Assembly: GCA_017462545.1 (NCBI GenBank) | Contig: JAFTQX010000056.1 | Span: 1 to 46,239 of the forward strand | Length of the DNA: 46,239 nt | Reading direction: 5' to 3' | DNA from: Clostridia bacterium | GTDB taxonomy: Bacteria > Bacillota > Clostridia > Oscillospirales > CAG-272 | In this document: positions 1 to 9,959 of the stretch, one piece after another | Numbering within the stretch: position 1 is the stretch's first letter | How the letters are laid out: each line of letters opens with the position of its first letter | Translations under genes and position numbers: made by a program | The notes under the pieces: model-generated | What the model was told of the DNA's origin: nothing | Seen by the model: only the letters and a program-made list of their open reading frames with translations | Databases searched by the model: none

Positions 1-19
1 AATCTCTCCTTCTGCGCCA
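1..19 (+). other. tRNA-3'-end-like sequence at the left edge
   Basis: The first 19 bases read like the 3' end of a tRNA (end of a T-arm, acceptor strand, then GCGCCA) and are followed two bases later by a terminator hairpin. It could be the tail of a real tRNA whose body lies outside the window. It could also be the terminal repeat of a structured element, because the same arrangement (tRNA-like tail, hairpin, inverted tRNA-like tail) recurs near 45978-46062. The visible part is too short to decide. Confidence 0.3.
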
Positions 20-20
20 A

Positions 21-54
21 AACAAGGCAGACAAAAAGTCTGCCTTGTTTTTTT
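21..54 (+). terminator. Rho-independent terminator hairpin
   Basis: A perfect 12-bp stem (21-32 with 38-49) with a five-A loop, followed by a T tract at 50-54. It would end transcription of whatever lies left of the window. Confidence 0.75.
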
Positions 55-55
55 A

Positions 56-328
56 TGGCGCGAAGGAATTGAACTCTCGCGCCGGGACCCGGCGGGGGGC
101 GCAAGGCAAAAATGTGAAGCGATTTCATCCACCGAAGGTGGATTTCTTCTGTTTGCGCGTAGCGCAACATCATTGGGCGCAAGCCCACATCATTGCGAAG
201 CAAATCATTTGCAACTTGTTGCAACATCGTTCAATTGTGTCCGCCTTGCGGCGGAATGATGTTGAGCCAAGGCTCAAATGAGGTTGCGTGCGTTGCACGC
301 AAATGATGTTGTGCCTGCGGCACAAATG
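56..328. repeat. Array of tandem mini-hairpins with CATCATT/AATGATG spacers
   Basis: This stretch has no convincing gene. It begins at 56 with an inverted tRNA-3'-end-like sequence (TGGCGCGAAGGAATTGAAC). From about 110 it is a chain of short palindromes: CCACCGAAGGTGG, TTGCGCGTAGCGCAA, GGGCGCAAGCCC, CCGCCTTGCGGCGG, GAGCCAAGGCTC, GCGTGCGTTGCACGC and GTGCCTGCGGCAC. Spacers in the left half read CATCATT; those in the right half read the complement, AATGATG. The block can therefore fold as many small hairpins or as one large one. The short open frames across it show no coding character. Confidence 0.7.
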
Positions 329-360
329 AAAAAATCCGAAAGCAGAGCTTTCGGATTTTT
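329..360 (-). terminator. Terminator of the tRNA-Thr/tRNA-Tyr operon
   Basis: A stem of about 14 bp (329-343 with 347-360) with an AGA loop, A-rich on one side and T-rich on the other. It lies directly after the 3' end of tRNA-Tyr and could stop transcription in both directions. Confidence 0.75.
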
Positions 361-444
361 GGTGGGGGAAGATGGATTCGGACCATCGAAGTCAGTGACA
401 ACAGATTTACAGTCTGCCCCCTTTGGCCACTCGGGAATTCCCCC
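360..444 (-). tRNA. tRNA-Tyr (GTA)
   Basis: On the minus strand the 5' acceptor strand GGGGGAA (444-438) pairs with TTCCCCC (370-364), followed by A73 and an encoded CCA ending at 360. The anticodon arm carries GTA in CTGTAAATC. A long variable arm of the bacterial tRNA-Tyr type follows, then a T-arm with GGTCCGAATCC. It is the second gene of a two-tRNA transcript. Confidence 0.95.
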
Positions 445-478
445 ATATAAATGAGAGCTCAGATCGGCGAACTCTCAA

Positions 479-553
479 TGGAGCTGGTGAACGGAGTCGA
501 ACCATCAACCTGCTGATTACAAATCAGCTGCTCTGCCATTGAGCCACACCAGC
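479..553 (-). tRNA. tRNA-Thr (TGT)
   Basis: On the minus strand the acceptor 5' strand GCTGGTG (553-547) pairs with CACCAGC (489-483), with discriminator T and an encoded CCA ending at 479. The anticodon loop TTTGTAA carries TGT. D-arm and T-arm (GGTTCGACTCC) are normal. It is the first gene of the operon and lies 34 bases before tRNA-Tyr. Confidence 0.95.
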
Positions 554-576
554 ATATCTGGCCTTCAACGAAAGAG

Positions 577-605
577 ATTATACCATACTCTTTCGCAATT
601 GTCAA
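577..605 (-). promoter_or_regulatory. Consensus sigma-A promoter of the tRNA operon
   Basis: On the minus strand TTGACA (605-600) and TATAAT (582-577) are separated by exactly 17 bases. Both hexamers match the consensus perfectly, as expected for a strongly expressed stable-RNA promoter. Confidence 0.9.
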
Positions 606-630
606 GCCCTATTTTCAAAAAAACAAAAAC

Positions 631-670
631 TTTTTTCTCCCTCCCGCGACAAGGGATGCCACGGGAGGGG
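631..670 (-). terminator. Terminator of the secA operon
   Basis: Arms CCCTCCCG (639-646) and CGGGAGGG (662-669) pair, and on the minus strand the stem is followed by an AG then a T-rich run copied from 631-636. It sits just past the stop of the last gene of the operon. Confidence 0.7.
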
Positions 671-677
671 AAAACAG

Positions 678-2147
678 TCAAGAAAGGGAATGCTTGTGCT
701 CTACTTCATTGTTCAACACAGAAGATAAGTGTGCGGTATAAAAGAAATGAAGGAGACAGGCGGCAAGAACGATCAGCCAAAACCAGCCGTAAATCGGCAA
801 AATCACGCCGCCCATCACCTCGCCTGCGCCGTCAGCGGCCCCCAGCTTGTACCGCTCGGTCAAGCGGCGCAGAAAGACGTCTGCCGTTGTGGCGGCGGAT
901 GCGAGAAATCCAAAAACGGCCATGAGGATCGCCTTGCGACGAAGTGCCGTATGGAGTGAAAGATGCGAGGAATAATTGTTGACGTTATCTGACTGATAGC
1001 CTGTTTCTTCCATGATGAGCGCAAAAAGAAGGGCACATACCGCAGCGTAAAGAATCGTAAGCGTCACCGTCTCCAGCACAGAGCACAGGGATAAGGCATC
1101 GTACAGCGCGTCTGCCTCGCGAATGCGGCCAAGTGCCTCGTAGCTGTACTCCAAGAAGAACCGATGGCGGATGATATAGGCGGCAAGCGAGATCGGTAAC
1201 GCGACGGCCGCCGTGGCCACGGTGATTTTGGCACGCTTGCCGACAAGCGGCGCGAGGATGATCGCTGCCGCGCCAAACAACACTATGCCAAGCGCATCGG
1301 GCAGGTAGTTGATACCATCCAGCACGGCGTCAATCATGCAAAAGCTGCCGCCGGCCAGACACCACATGGCGTATCGCACGCGGCGAATCCGCGCATAGCC
1401 CTTGATAGGGGCGAGTGCCTCGGTGCGCGCGTCACCCAACAGGGTATCCAGGTGCTCATCCTGCCGCAGCATACGACAAAACGGGAGAAATTTGATTAAA
1501 AAGTAGACGCCAAAGCCGAGCGCAATCAAAAAAGCGATAGCTGTCAGGATCGGGCGGAAGGAGGCAAGATCACGCCCAACGGTCGTGATGGTGCCGGAGG
1601 CCTCGTAGCTCACAAGCAGAGAAAATTCGGGTAAAACCGCCAAAATCAGCTTGGCGGGCAGCGCTATATACGCCCCGCGCTCTGCCATTGAGAGCACCGA
1701 GGGGCGAAGCGGCTTTGGTCTGCCGTCACGATAGGTAGGGTTACGCCGCTCCCGCCTTCTGACGATGGTCGTCAGCCCATGCCGCTCGGCAAGGTAGTCC
1801 ATCCCCGCAAAAAACTCGCGGAAGAAGGGGAAAAGCCAGATCATTTCCACTACGGTAAAGGAGAAGCATACCAGTGTAAACATCACGCGCTGGCGGTCAT
1901 CTCCCGCAACAAAGGCGCTGACCAAAAAATAAGACGGGGCCTTGATCGCGGTAATCAGCAGCAGCTTTTTGGCATGCGTACATGCGGTGTCAAAGTGCGG
2001 TATAAATTCCGAAACGCCTGCGAGCGCCAGCAGGATCAGCAGCCACGCGATGGCATCCGGCAATACATCCAAAGTGGAAATAAAGGGGTTGAAAAGGAAC
2101 ACGGCTGCCAGCGTCAAAAGACCGGGCCGCAGATTTTTTCTTGTCAT
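678..2147 (-). CDS. Multi-pass membrane protein of unknown function
   Basis: I do not recognise this 489-residue protein. It has roughly ten hydrophobic segments and a basic loop near residues 130-150. Two segments share a motif: residues 20-45 contain LDVLPDAIAWLLILLAL and about residues 275-300 contain LDGINYLPDALGIVLFG, which suggests an internal duplication. LPD-containing first helices of this type occur in uncharacterised clostridial membrane proteins. The start codon overlaps the stop of the preceding gene as ATGA (2147-2144), implying translational coupling. It is the last gene of an operon headed by secA, so it may act in or be regulated with membrane biogenesis, but that is inference from position only. 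Confidence 0.8.
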   Translation of the reverse strand: MTRKNLRPGLLTLAAVFLFNPFISTLDVLPDAIAWLLILLALAGVSEFIPHFDTACTHAKKLLLITAIKAPSYFLVSAFVAGDDRQRVMFTLVCFSFTVVEMIWLFPFFREFFAGMDYLAERHGLTTIVRRRERRNPTYRDGRPKPLRPSVLSMAERGAYIALPAKLILAVLPEFSLLVSYEASGTITTVGRDLASFRPILTAIAFLIALGFGVYFLIKFLPFCRMLRQDEHLDTLLGDARTEALAPIKGYARIRRVRYAMWCLAGGSFCMIDAVLDGINYLPDALGIVLFGAAAIILAPLVGKRAKITVATAAVALPISLAAYIIRHRFFLEYSYEALGRIREADALYDALSLCSVLETVTLTILYAAVCALLFALIMEETGYQSDNVNNYSSHLSLHTALRRKAILMAVFGFLASAATTADVFLRRLTERYKLGAADGAGEVMGGVILPIYGWFWLIVLAACLLHFFYTAHLSSVLNNEVEHKHSLS

Positions 2148-2878
2148 TTTTGTTTGCCCCCCTTGTCGTTTTTGTGCTTTTCTCGGTATTTCGCCTCGCG
2201 CTTGTGGTAAATGTCAGCCAAGGCTTGCTTTTTCTTTTCCTGCGCCTCTTCCTCACGCTTGTCCATTTTTTCGTTCAATTCGTCAAGAAAGGCGATGCCT
2301 GTTTTCTTGCGCTCCATCTCCAGGTCCTCCGGCATGCAGATCCACATATAGCAGGCATAGATCAGCATGGCGTTGAGGATCATTGCTGCCAATCGGCAAA
2401 GCAGAATGGGAACAAACGCGTGCACCGTGGCCGCAGCGTACCAATCAGCCTCAAACGGTAGGGAGAAAAATAGATACGCAAGGTAAGCAATCGCGGTAAA
2501 AATGAGATTGCGCCGCGCACGGTAGACCAGCTTGGGCAGCTCGGTTTCCTTGGCAAGCGAGGCAATGCCGCACAGCATGCGCCATGTAAAAAGCAGCATG
2601 GCAAGCGGCATCATCACAGAGAGCCAAGCGTTGATGGCAGCAAAGCGTGCCTGACTGATCAGAGAAAGCATGCGTGCCAGTTCTAAAAAGAAAGCGGCAA
2701 GGGAAACGACCAGCGTTGGCCACAGGATGATGTACGCCTCCTTCAGCGGGCGGTTAAAGCGGGAGAGGGAGAGCATGCCGCGCAGCATCAAGACCACGGC
2801 AATGGGGGTGGTCAGCGGGCTGTATACAAGAAAGTTCAGGCTGACAAGATAGCCAAGAAAGAGATATCCAAAGCCCAT
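2144..2878 (-). CDS. Membrane protein of unknown function with charged C-terminal tail
   Basis: This 244-residue protein was not recognised. About six hydrophobic segments fill residues 1-185, followed by a strongly charged tail rich in Glu and Lys (about residues 190-244), probably cytoplasmic and helical. The start chosen is the ATG at 2878, three bases after the secA stop, because GAGGA in the end of secA gives a ribosome site at normal distance; a longer frame reaching back into secA is less likely. Its stop overlaps the next gene by four bases. The two membrane proteins probably work as a pair, since they are coupled and both unknown. Confidence 0.8.
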   Translation of the reverse strand: MGFGYLFLGYLVSLNFLVYSPLTTPIAVVLMLRGMLSLSRFNRPLKEAYIILWPTLVVSLAAFFLELARMLSLISQARFAAINAWLSVMMPLAMLLFTWRMLCGIASLAKETELPKLVYRARRNLIFTAIAYLAYLFFSLPFEADWYAAATVHAFVPILLCRLAAMILNAMLIYACYMWICMPEDLEMERKKTGIAFLDELNEKMDKREEEAQEKKKQALADIYHKREAKYREKHKNDKGGKQK

Positions 2879-2880
2879 GG

Positions 2881-5622
<2,742 letters not shown>

Positions 5623-5701
5623 AGATAGACGATACCCCCGCAGGGTACCCCTCCCGTCTCGCATCTGCCTTGCATGGCAGACCGTAAAATATATCTATTT
5701 T

Positions 5702-5707
5702 ATTATA
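5702..5707 (-). promoter_or_regulatory. Probable -10 element upstream of secA
   Basis: TATAAT on the minus strand, about 80 bases before the secA start, in an AT-rich stretch. No good -35 hexamer is visible at 16-18 bases, so the assignment is tentative. Confidence 0.4.
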
Positions 5708-5770
5708 CACGATAAAAAGTATAAATACTATAAGAAATTGTAAAATTTTTCTCCTTTTTGCCACTTTCGC

Positions 5771-5799
5771 TTGACGGATGCATCGATTTGCGGTAAAAT
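5771..5799 (+). promoter_or_regulatory. Sigma-A promoter of trmL
   Basis: TTGACG (5771-5776), a 17-base spacer and TAAAAT (5794-5799), about 30 bases before the trmL start. Confidence 0.75.
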
Positions 5800-5828
5800 A
5801 GAGCATCTCTTCAACAAGGAAATGTGTT

Positions 5829-6326
5829 ATGCAAAAGATCAACATTGTTCTCTACCAGCCCGAAATTCCGCAAAACACGGGCAATATTGCCCGTACCTGT
5901 GCAGCCACGGGGGCTGCCCTTCATCTTATTCGCCCCTTTGGCTTCGTGATCGATGATCGTCACCTCAAGCGCGCAGGGCTTGATTATTGGGATAAGCTGG
6001 ATATCACATATTACGAAAACGCTGACGAGTTTTTTGAAAAGCACGGCGACCGGCCTCTGTATTGCTTCAGCACCAAGGCGCCCCGCTCGTATGCTGCCGT
6101 TTCCTATCCGGAGGAGGTATGGCTGGTCTTTGGACCGGAGAGCCGCGGCCTGCCGGAGGAGATCATCCGCCGCTATGGTGAAACGGCTGTGCGCATTCCC
6201 ATGCGGCCGCATTTGCGCAGCCTGAACCTGTCTAACTCTGTCGCCGTTGCCGTTTACGAGGTGCTGCGACAGGGAGATTTTGCCGGTCTTTGTGATATCG
6301 GTGAGCCAACTACCTTTGCTTGGTAA
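5829..6326 (+). CDS. trmL: tRNA (cytidine/uridine(34)-2'-O)-methyltransferase TrmL
   Basis: TrmL belongs to the SPOUT (SpoU) class and 2'-O-methylates the wobble base of tRNA-Leu species using S-adenosylmethionine. The 165-residue product has the family signatures: NIVLYQPEIPQNTGNIARTC at residues 4-23, a central VFGPESRGLPEE (about 105-116), and the C-terminal trefoil-knot segment LNLSNSVAVAVYEVLRQ (about 139-155). Length is normal for the family. AAGGA lies nine bases before the ATG. It has its own promoter at 5771-5799 and is followed 69 bases later by the ATP-grasp gene, so the two may be partly co-transcribed. Confidence 0.93.
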   Translation: MQKINIVLYQPEIPQNTGNIARTCAATGAALHLIRPFGFVIDDRHLKRAGLDYWDKLDITYYENADEFFEKHGDRPLYCFSTKAPRSYAAVSYPEEVWLVFGPESRGLPEEIIRRYGETAVRIPMRPHLRSLNLSNSVAVAVYEVLRQGDFAGLCDIGEPTTFAW

Positions 6327-6395
6327 TTTTTTCTTCATGCATATTCTTCCGCCTTTTGTGATAGGATATAAGAAACAAAAAGCGCGGAGGCAATC

Positions 6396-7625
6396 ATGAG
6401 TGAATGTATACAGCCCGTCCTACTGGGAGCAGATTTGAACTGTTACAGCATGGCACGGGCTTTTTTTGCGGCCTGCGGCAGATCATCGCTGGCGTATGGT
6501 CAGACAACGCTGGGAGCGACTGCACATTCACGATATGTCCGCTTTACCGCGGAGCCTTCACTTGGCAAAAAAGAGGTGCTTTTTCCGCTGCTCGCTCGCC
6601 TGTTAAAGGGCTTGCCGCCAAATGAGCGGGCTATGCTGATCCCTTGTACCGATGAATATGCCCGTTTGCTGATCGAGGAAGGAGAGACTCTTCCTTCCTC
6701 TTGTCTGGTTCCGTTGCCGCCACCGTCTGCCCTGGCTTTTTTTGAGAAAAGTGCCTTTTATGCCGCTTGCCGGGAGCAGGAGATCCCGTATCCCGATACG
6801 ATTTCGCTTTCTGCCATGCCGTCGCTTTCCGCCATTCGCGCGGCGGGTGAGCAGCTCGGTTTTCCCTTTATTATCAAGCCATCCTCGTCTGTTACCTATT
6901 GGCATTACCCCTTTGCAGGGATGGAGAAGGTGTACCTGGCGCATAATAAAAACGAGGCAGAATGTGTGTTGGCCGGCATCTTTGGCTCGGGTTACCCGGG
7001 GGAGGTGCTGTTGCAGCGGTATATCCCCGGGGGAGATGCTGCCGGCTATGTACTGACCGTCTACATGGATCGTGGCGGTCGGGTGCGCCTGCGCGCCTGC
7101 GGGCGCGTGCTGCTGGAGGAGCATACCCCTTGCGGTAAGGGAAATTACGCGGCGTTGGTGACCGTGCCTGTTCCCGAGATAGCAAAGCCGCTTTGCCATC
7201 TGCTTGCTGCGGTTGGCTATCGCGGCTTTGCCAATTTTGATCTGCGGCAGGATGTGCATGATGGGCGCTTTTACGCGCTGGAGGTGAATCTGCGCCTGGG
7301 GCGCAGCAACTACTTTCTCACCGCCGGCGGGCAAAATCCGGCTGCATGGCTGCTGGATGACTATGTGCGTCATACCGCCTTGCCGTGTGTGGATATGGAG
7401 AATGAGGTGCTCTTTCGTACCGTTCCTTATGCGGTCGTGCGGCGTTATACCGCGCGGGATGAGGATGCTGACCTAGCACAAGCCTTGCACCGCGCGGGGC
7501 GGGATGCCTGCCCGCTGTATGACCGCGATGATCTTGTCGGCAACCCCCTGCGCGCGCTCTATGTAGCGGCGCATATGCGGCGGGAAAAACAAAAATTCAG
7601 ACAGTACTGCGCACGCATACGATGA
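6396..7625 (+). CDS. ATP-grasp carboxylate-amine ligase, probable D-aspartate ligase
   Basis: This 409-residue protein begins with PVLLGADLNCYSMARAFF, the start typical of the ATP-grasp family that includes Aslfm, the D-aspartate ligase of Enterococcus faecium, which adds D-Asp to the side chain of L-Lys in UDP-MurNAc-pentapeptide. ATP-grasp features visible are GFPFIIKPSSSV (about residues 155-166), VLLQRYIPGG (about 206-215), and the metal-binding FYALEVNLRLGRSNY (about 291-305). The ribosome site GGAGG precedes the ATG by six bases. The next genes are an Asp/Glu racemase and murE, which fits a D-Asp cross-bridge role. Exact amino acid specificity cannot be read from sequence; other carboxylate-amine ligases share this fold. 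Confidence 0.8.
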   Translation: MSECIQPVLLGADLNCYSMARAFFAACGRSSLAYGQTTLGATAHSRYVRFTAEPSLGKKEVLFPLLARLLKGLPPNERAMLIPCTDEYARLLIEEGETLPSSCLVPLPPPSALAFFEKSAFYAACREQEIPYPDTISLSAMPSLSAIRAAGEQLGFPFIIKPSSSVTYWHYPFAGMEKVYLAHNKNEAECVLAGIFGSGYPGEVLLQRYIPGGDAAGYVLTVYMDRGGRVRLRACGRVLLEEHTPCGKGNYAALVTVPVPEIAKPLCHLLAAVGYRGFANFDLRQDVHDGRFYALEVNLRLGRSNYFLTAGGQNPAAWLLDDYVRHTALPCVDMENEVLFRTVPYAVVRRYTARDEDADLAQALHRAGRDACPLYDRDDLVGNPLRALYVAAHMRREKQKFRQYCARIR

Positions 7626-7662
7626 CTGATCTGCTGCGGTTTATGTGCGGGAAAGGAGAGAG

Positions 7663-8487
7663 ATGACGCTTGGTATTTTGGGCGGCTGCGGCCCTGCCGC
7701 CGGTGCGCATTTCTATACAAGGCTGATCGCGCTTACCAGGGCCGAGACCGATGCCGATCATGTAGATGTTTTGCTCAGCGGCATTGCCTCTACGCCAGAT
7801 CGCACCGCCTATCTCTTGGATGGGGGCGAGAATCCCGCTCGGGCGCTGGCTGCGTCTGCACGCTTTTTGCAGGAGGGCGGGGCAGATCTGCTTGTGCTGC
7901 TCTGCCATACCGCCCATGCGTTTCTTTCCGAGCTGCGTGCCGCTGTGTCGATCCCCGTTTTGGATATGATTTCGTTGACGGTCGATTATGCCGCCGCACA
8001 TGGGTTGGATACGCTTGGCATCTTGTCTACGGAGGGGACATATCGCGCGCGGCTTTATGATCGCGCTGCAGCCCCCTACGGTATTCGTGTGCTTTATCCT
8101 GGCGAGAATGCGCGCACTGCCATACAAAATTGCATTTATGCGTTCTTAAAGCAGGGCAGATCGGATGGGGGCGCTGCTATCCGCACCGCATGCGCCGATC
8201 TTGGTGCGCGCGGTTGTCCGACGGTGGTGCTGGGCTGCACCGAGCTTTCGTTGCCTGCTGCGCTGCCGCGTGTGCCGCTTTCTTATCGCCGTACGCATCC
8301 CATTGCGTTTTTGCCGCAGGCGATTATCGATCCGTTGGAGATCCTCGCACGCCGTGCGATTACGCTGTGCGGTAAACAAGTCAAGGAGGAAGAGAAGGAT
8401 GCTGCTGCGTTCTTTGCTTGCGGCGTTGCCCGCCGTCAGAATGCCCGCGCAGGGCGCGGAGGAGGAAATCTCCTCTCTCATCTGTGA
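7663..8487 (+). CDS. Aspartate/glutamate racemase family protein
   Basis: Cofactor-independent racemases of this family interconvert L- and D-Asp (or Glu) with two cysteines. The 274-residue product starts MTLGILGGCGPAAGAHFYTR, the expected N-terminus. Cys81 lies in LLCHTAH (family usually CNTAH) and Cys192 in LGCTELSLP. The ATG at 7663 is chosen because GGAAAGGAG lies just before it; an in-frame GTG at 7645 lies upstream of that site. The frame runs 89 bases into murE, giving a C-terminal tail of about 30 residues that looks unlike the core domain. Lying between a D-Asp ligase-like gene and murE, it most likely supplies D-Asp for the cell wall. Confidence 0.85.
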   Translation: MTLGILGGCGPAAGAHFYTRLIALTRAETDADHVDVLLSGIASTPDRTAYLLDGGENPARALAASARFLQEGGADLLVLLCHTAHAFLSELRAAVSIPVLDMISLTVDYAAAHGLDTLGILSTEGTYRARLYDRAAAPYGIRVLYPGENARTAIQNCIYAFLKQGRSDGGAAIRTACADLGARGCPTVVLGCTELSLPAALPRVPLSYRRTHPIAFLPQAIIDPLEILARRAITLCGKQVKEEEKDAAAFFACGVARRQNARAGRGGGNLLSHL

Positions 8488-9913
8488 TTCTCGCCTTGCC
8501 GGCGCGCATGCGCTGTTTGTTGCGCTGCGTGGGGCAGAGCAGGATGGGCATGCCTATGCGCGCGCGGCATACGAGCGTGGATGCCGCGCCTTTGTGTGTG
8601 AATATCCACCGCATCTGCCGCTTGACGCGGCTGTTGCCTACGTACCGGATAGCCGTCGCGCCCTGGCGGCGTTGGCTGCCAAATTTTACGGATATCCCGC
8701 TCATCGTTTGACACTCATCGGCATTACCGGCACCAAGGGAAAGACGACCACCGCGATGATGATCTGCCATCTGTTGGCGGCCGCCGGTGTGCCTGTTGGC
8801 TATATTGGCTCCGGTGGGGTACAGTACGCGGGTATGCAGGAAAAAACAGAGAATACCACCCCATCCGCGTTGGAGCTTCATCGCATACTGGCTGCGATGT
8901 GTCGCGCGCATGTACGCGTGGTGGTGATGGAGGTCTCCTCGCAGGCGCTTGTTTCCGAGCGGGTGAGCGGGCTGCGCTTTCCCATTTGCCTCTTCACCAA
9001 CCTCGCCGCCGATCATATTGGAGAGGGGGAGCATCCCGATTTTGCGCATTATCGTGAGGCCAAGGCGCGCCTCTTTTCAGACTATGGCTGCACGACGATG
9101 ATTGCCAATGCAGATGACGAATCCACGCCTTATATGCTGGCAGAGTCCTCTGCCACCGAGGTGCAGATGGTTTCCTGCCGTACACGGGAGGCAACCGTCT
9201 CGGCTGATCGTATTCGCCCGACGCGCACAGGGGATGGCTATGGCACGTCCTTTCTCCTTCATACGCCGGATGAAGGGGAGATTCCCGTTTCGATCTCCCT
9301 GCCGGGAGACTGCAATGTCAGCAATGCCGCGCTCGCTCTTTGCGCTGCACGCGCGTATTTGAATGTCTATCAGCCGGCCTGCAAGACATCCCTTCGCACG
9401 CTGGCAGCCCAGTTGGCCGAACTGCGTATTCCCGGCCGCTTTGAGCCTGTGAAAACGGCACAGCATAGTGTGGATTATCTGATTGATTACGCGCACAACG
9501 GGTACAGCCTGCGTGCTGCGCTCTCTGCCTTGCGTGCTTATCAGCCTGCGCGACTGGTCTGCCTGTTTGGTTCCGTGGGGGCACGCACCTATTCGCGCCG
9601 AACCGAGCTGGGTGAGGCCGCCTGCGAGGCGGACTTTTGTGTTGTGACTACCGATAACCCGGGAACCGAGCTGCCGGAGGACACCATGCGTGAGATCTGT
9701 CGTGTGCTTGAGGAGCGAGGGAAGGAGTATATCGCCATCCCCGACCGTGAGCAGGCCATTCGTTACGCGGTCGCCCATGCGCACCCCGGGGATCTGGTGC
9801 TTCTTGCCGGCAAGGGGCATGAGGATTATCAGCTGATCGGGGAGCAAAAAATCCCCTTTTCCGAGCGTGATATCCTTCGATCTGCCGCCGAGGATGCTGT
9901 ACCGGTTATATAA
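8399..9913 (+). CDS. murE: UDP-N-acetylmuramyl-tripeptide synthetase MurE (DNPG type)
   Basis: MurE adds the third amino acid (meso-DAP or L-Lys) to UDP-MurNAc-L-Ala-D-Glu. The 504-residue product has the N-terminal uridine-binding domain (SSLICDSRLAGAHALFVALR), the P-loop GITGTKGKTTTAMM (about residues 113-126), ENTTPSALELH, EVSSQALVSERV, the carbamylated-lysine region HYREAKARLF, and the C-terminal ligase domain (DYAHNGYSLRAAL). The position of the DAP-selecting DNPR motif reads D419-N-P-G422. Loss of the Arg is seen in L-Lys-specific enzymes (DNPA in Staphylococcus aureus), so a non-DAP substrate is likely. The start overlaps the racemase by 89 bases, but AAGGAGG lies just upstream and the N-terminus is right. 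Another murE may exist elsewhere in the genome. Confidence 0.93.
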   Translation: MLLRSLLAALPAVRMPAQGAEEEISSLICDSRLAGAHALFVALRGAEQDGHAYARAAYERGCRAFVCEYPPHLPLDAAVAYVPDSRRALAALAAKFYGYPAHRLTLIGITGTKGKTTTAMMICHLLAAAGVPVGYIGSGGVQYAGMQEKTENTTPSALELHRILAAMCRAHVRVVVMEVSSQALVSERVSGLRFPICLFTNLAADHIGEGEHPDFAHYREAKARLFSDYGCTTMIANADDESTPYMLAESSATEVQMVSCRTREATVSADRIRPTRTGDGYGTSFLLHTPDEGEIPVSISLPGDCNVSNAALALCAARAYLNVYQPACKTSLRTLAAQLAELRIPGRFEPVKTAQHSVDYLIDYAHNGYSLRAALSALRAYQPARLVCLFGSVGARTYSRRTELGEAACEADFCVVTTDNPGTELPEDTMREICRVLEERGKEYIAIPDREQAIRYAVAHAHPGDLVLLAGKGHEDYQLIGEQKIPFSERDILRSAAEDAVPVI

Positions 9914-9954
9914 AACAAAGGCAGCGCACGCGTGCGCTGCCTTTGTTTATTTTT
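9913..9954 (+). terminator. Bidirectional terminator between murE and the ROK kinase gene
   Basis: A perfect 18-base palindromic arm pair (9913-9930 with 9931-9948) followed by ATTTTTT. It begins in the murE stop codon and ends just before the stop of the convergent gene. Confidence 0.85.
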
Positions 9955-9959
9955 TGAAT

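Noticed and set aside
1-130. Complete tRNA genes at the left edge
   Set aside because: Only tRNA-like 3' ends are present; no D-arm, anticodon arm or matching 5' acceptor strand can be drawn at 56-130, and the body of the first would lie outside the window.
56-328. CRISPR array
   Set aside because: The repeated words are short and palindromic, unit lengths vary and spacers are the conserved part; no cas gene is present.
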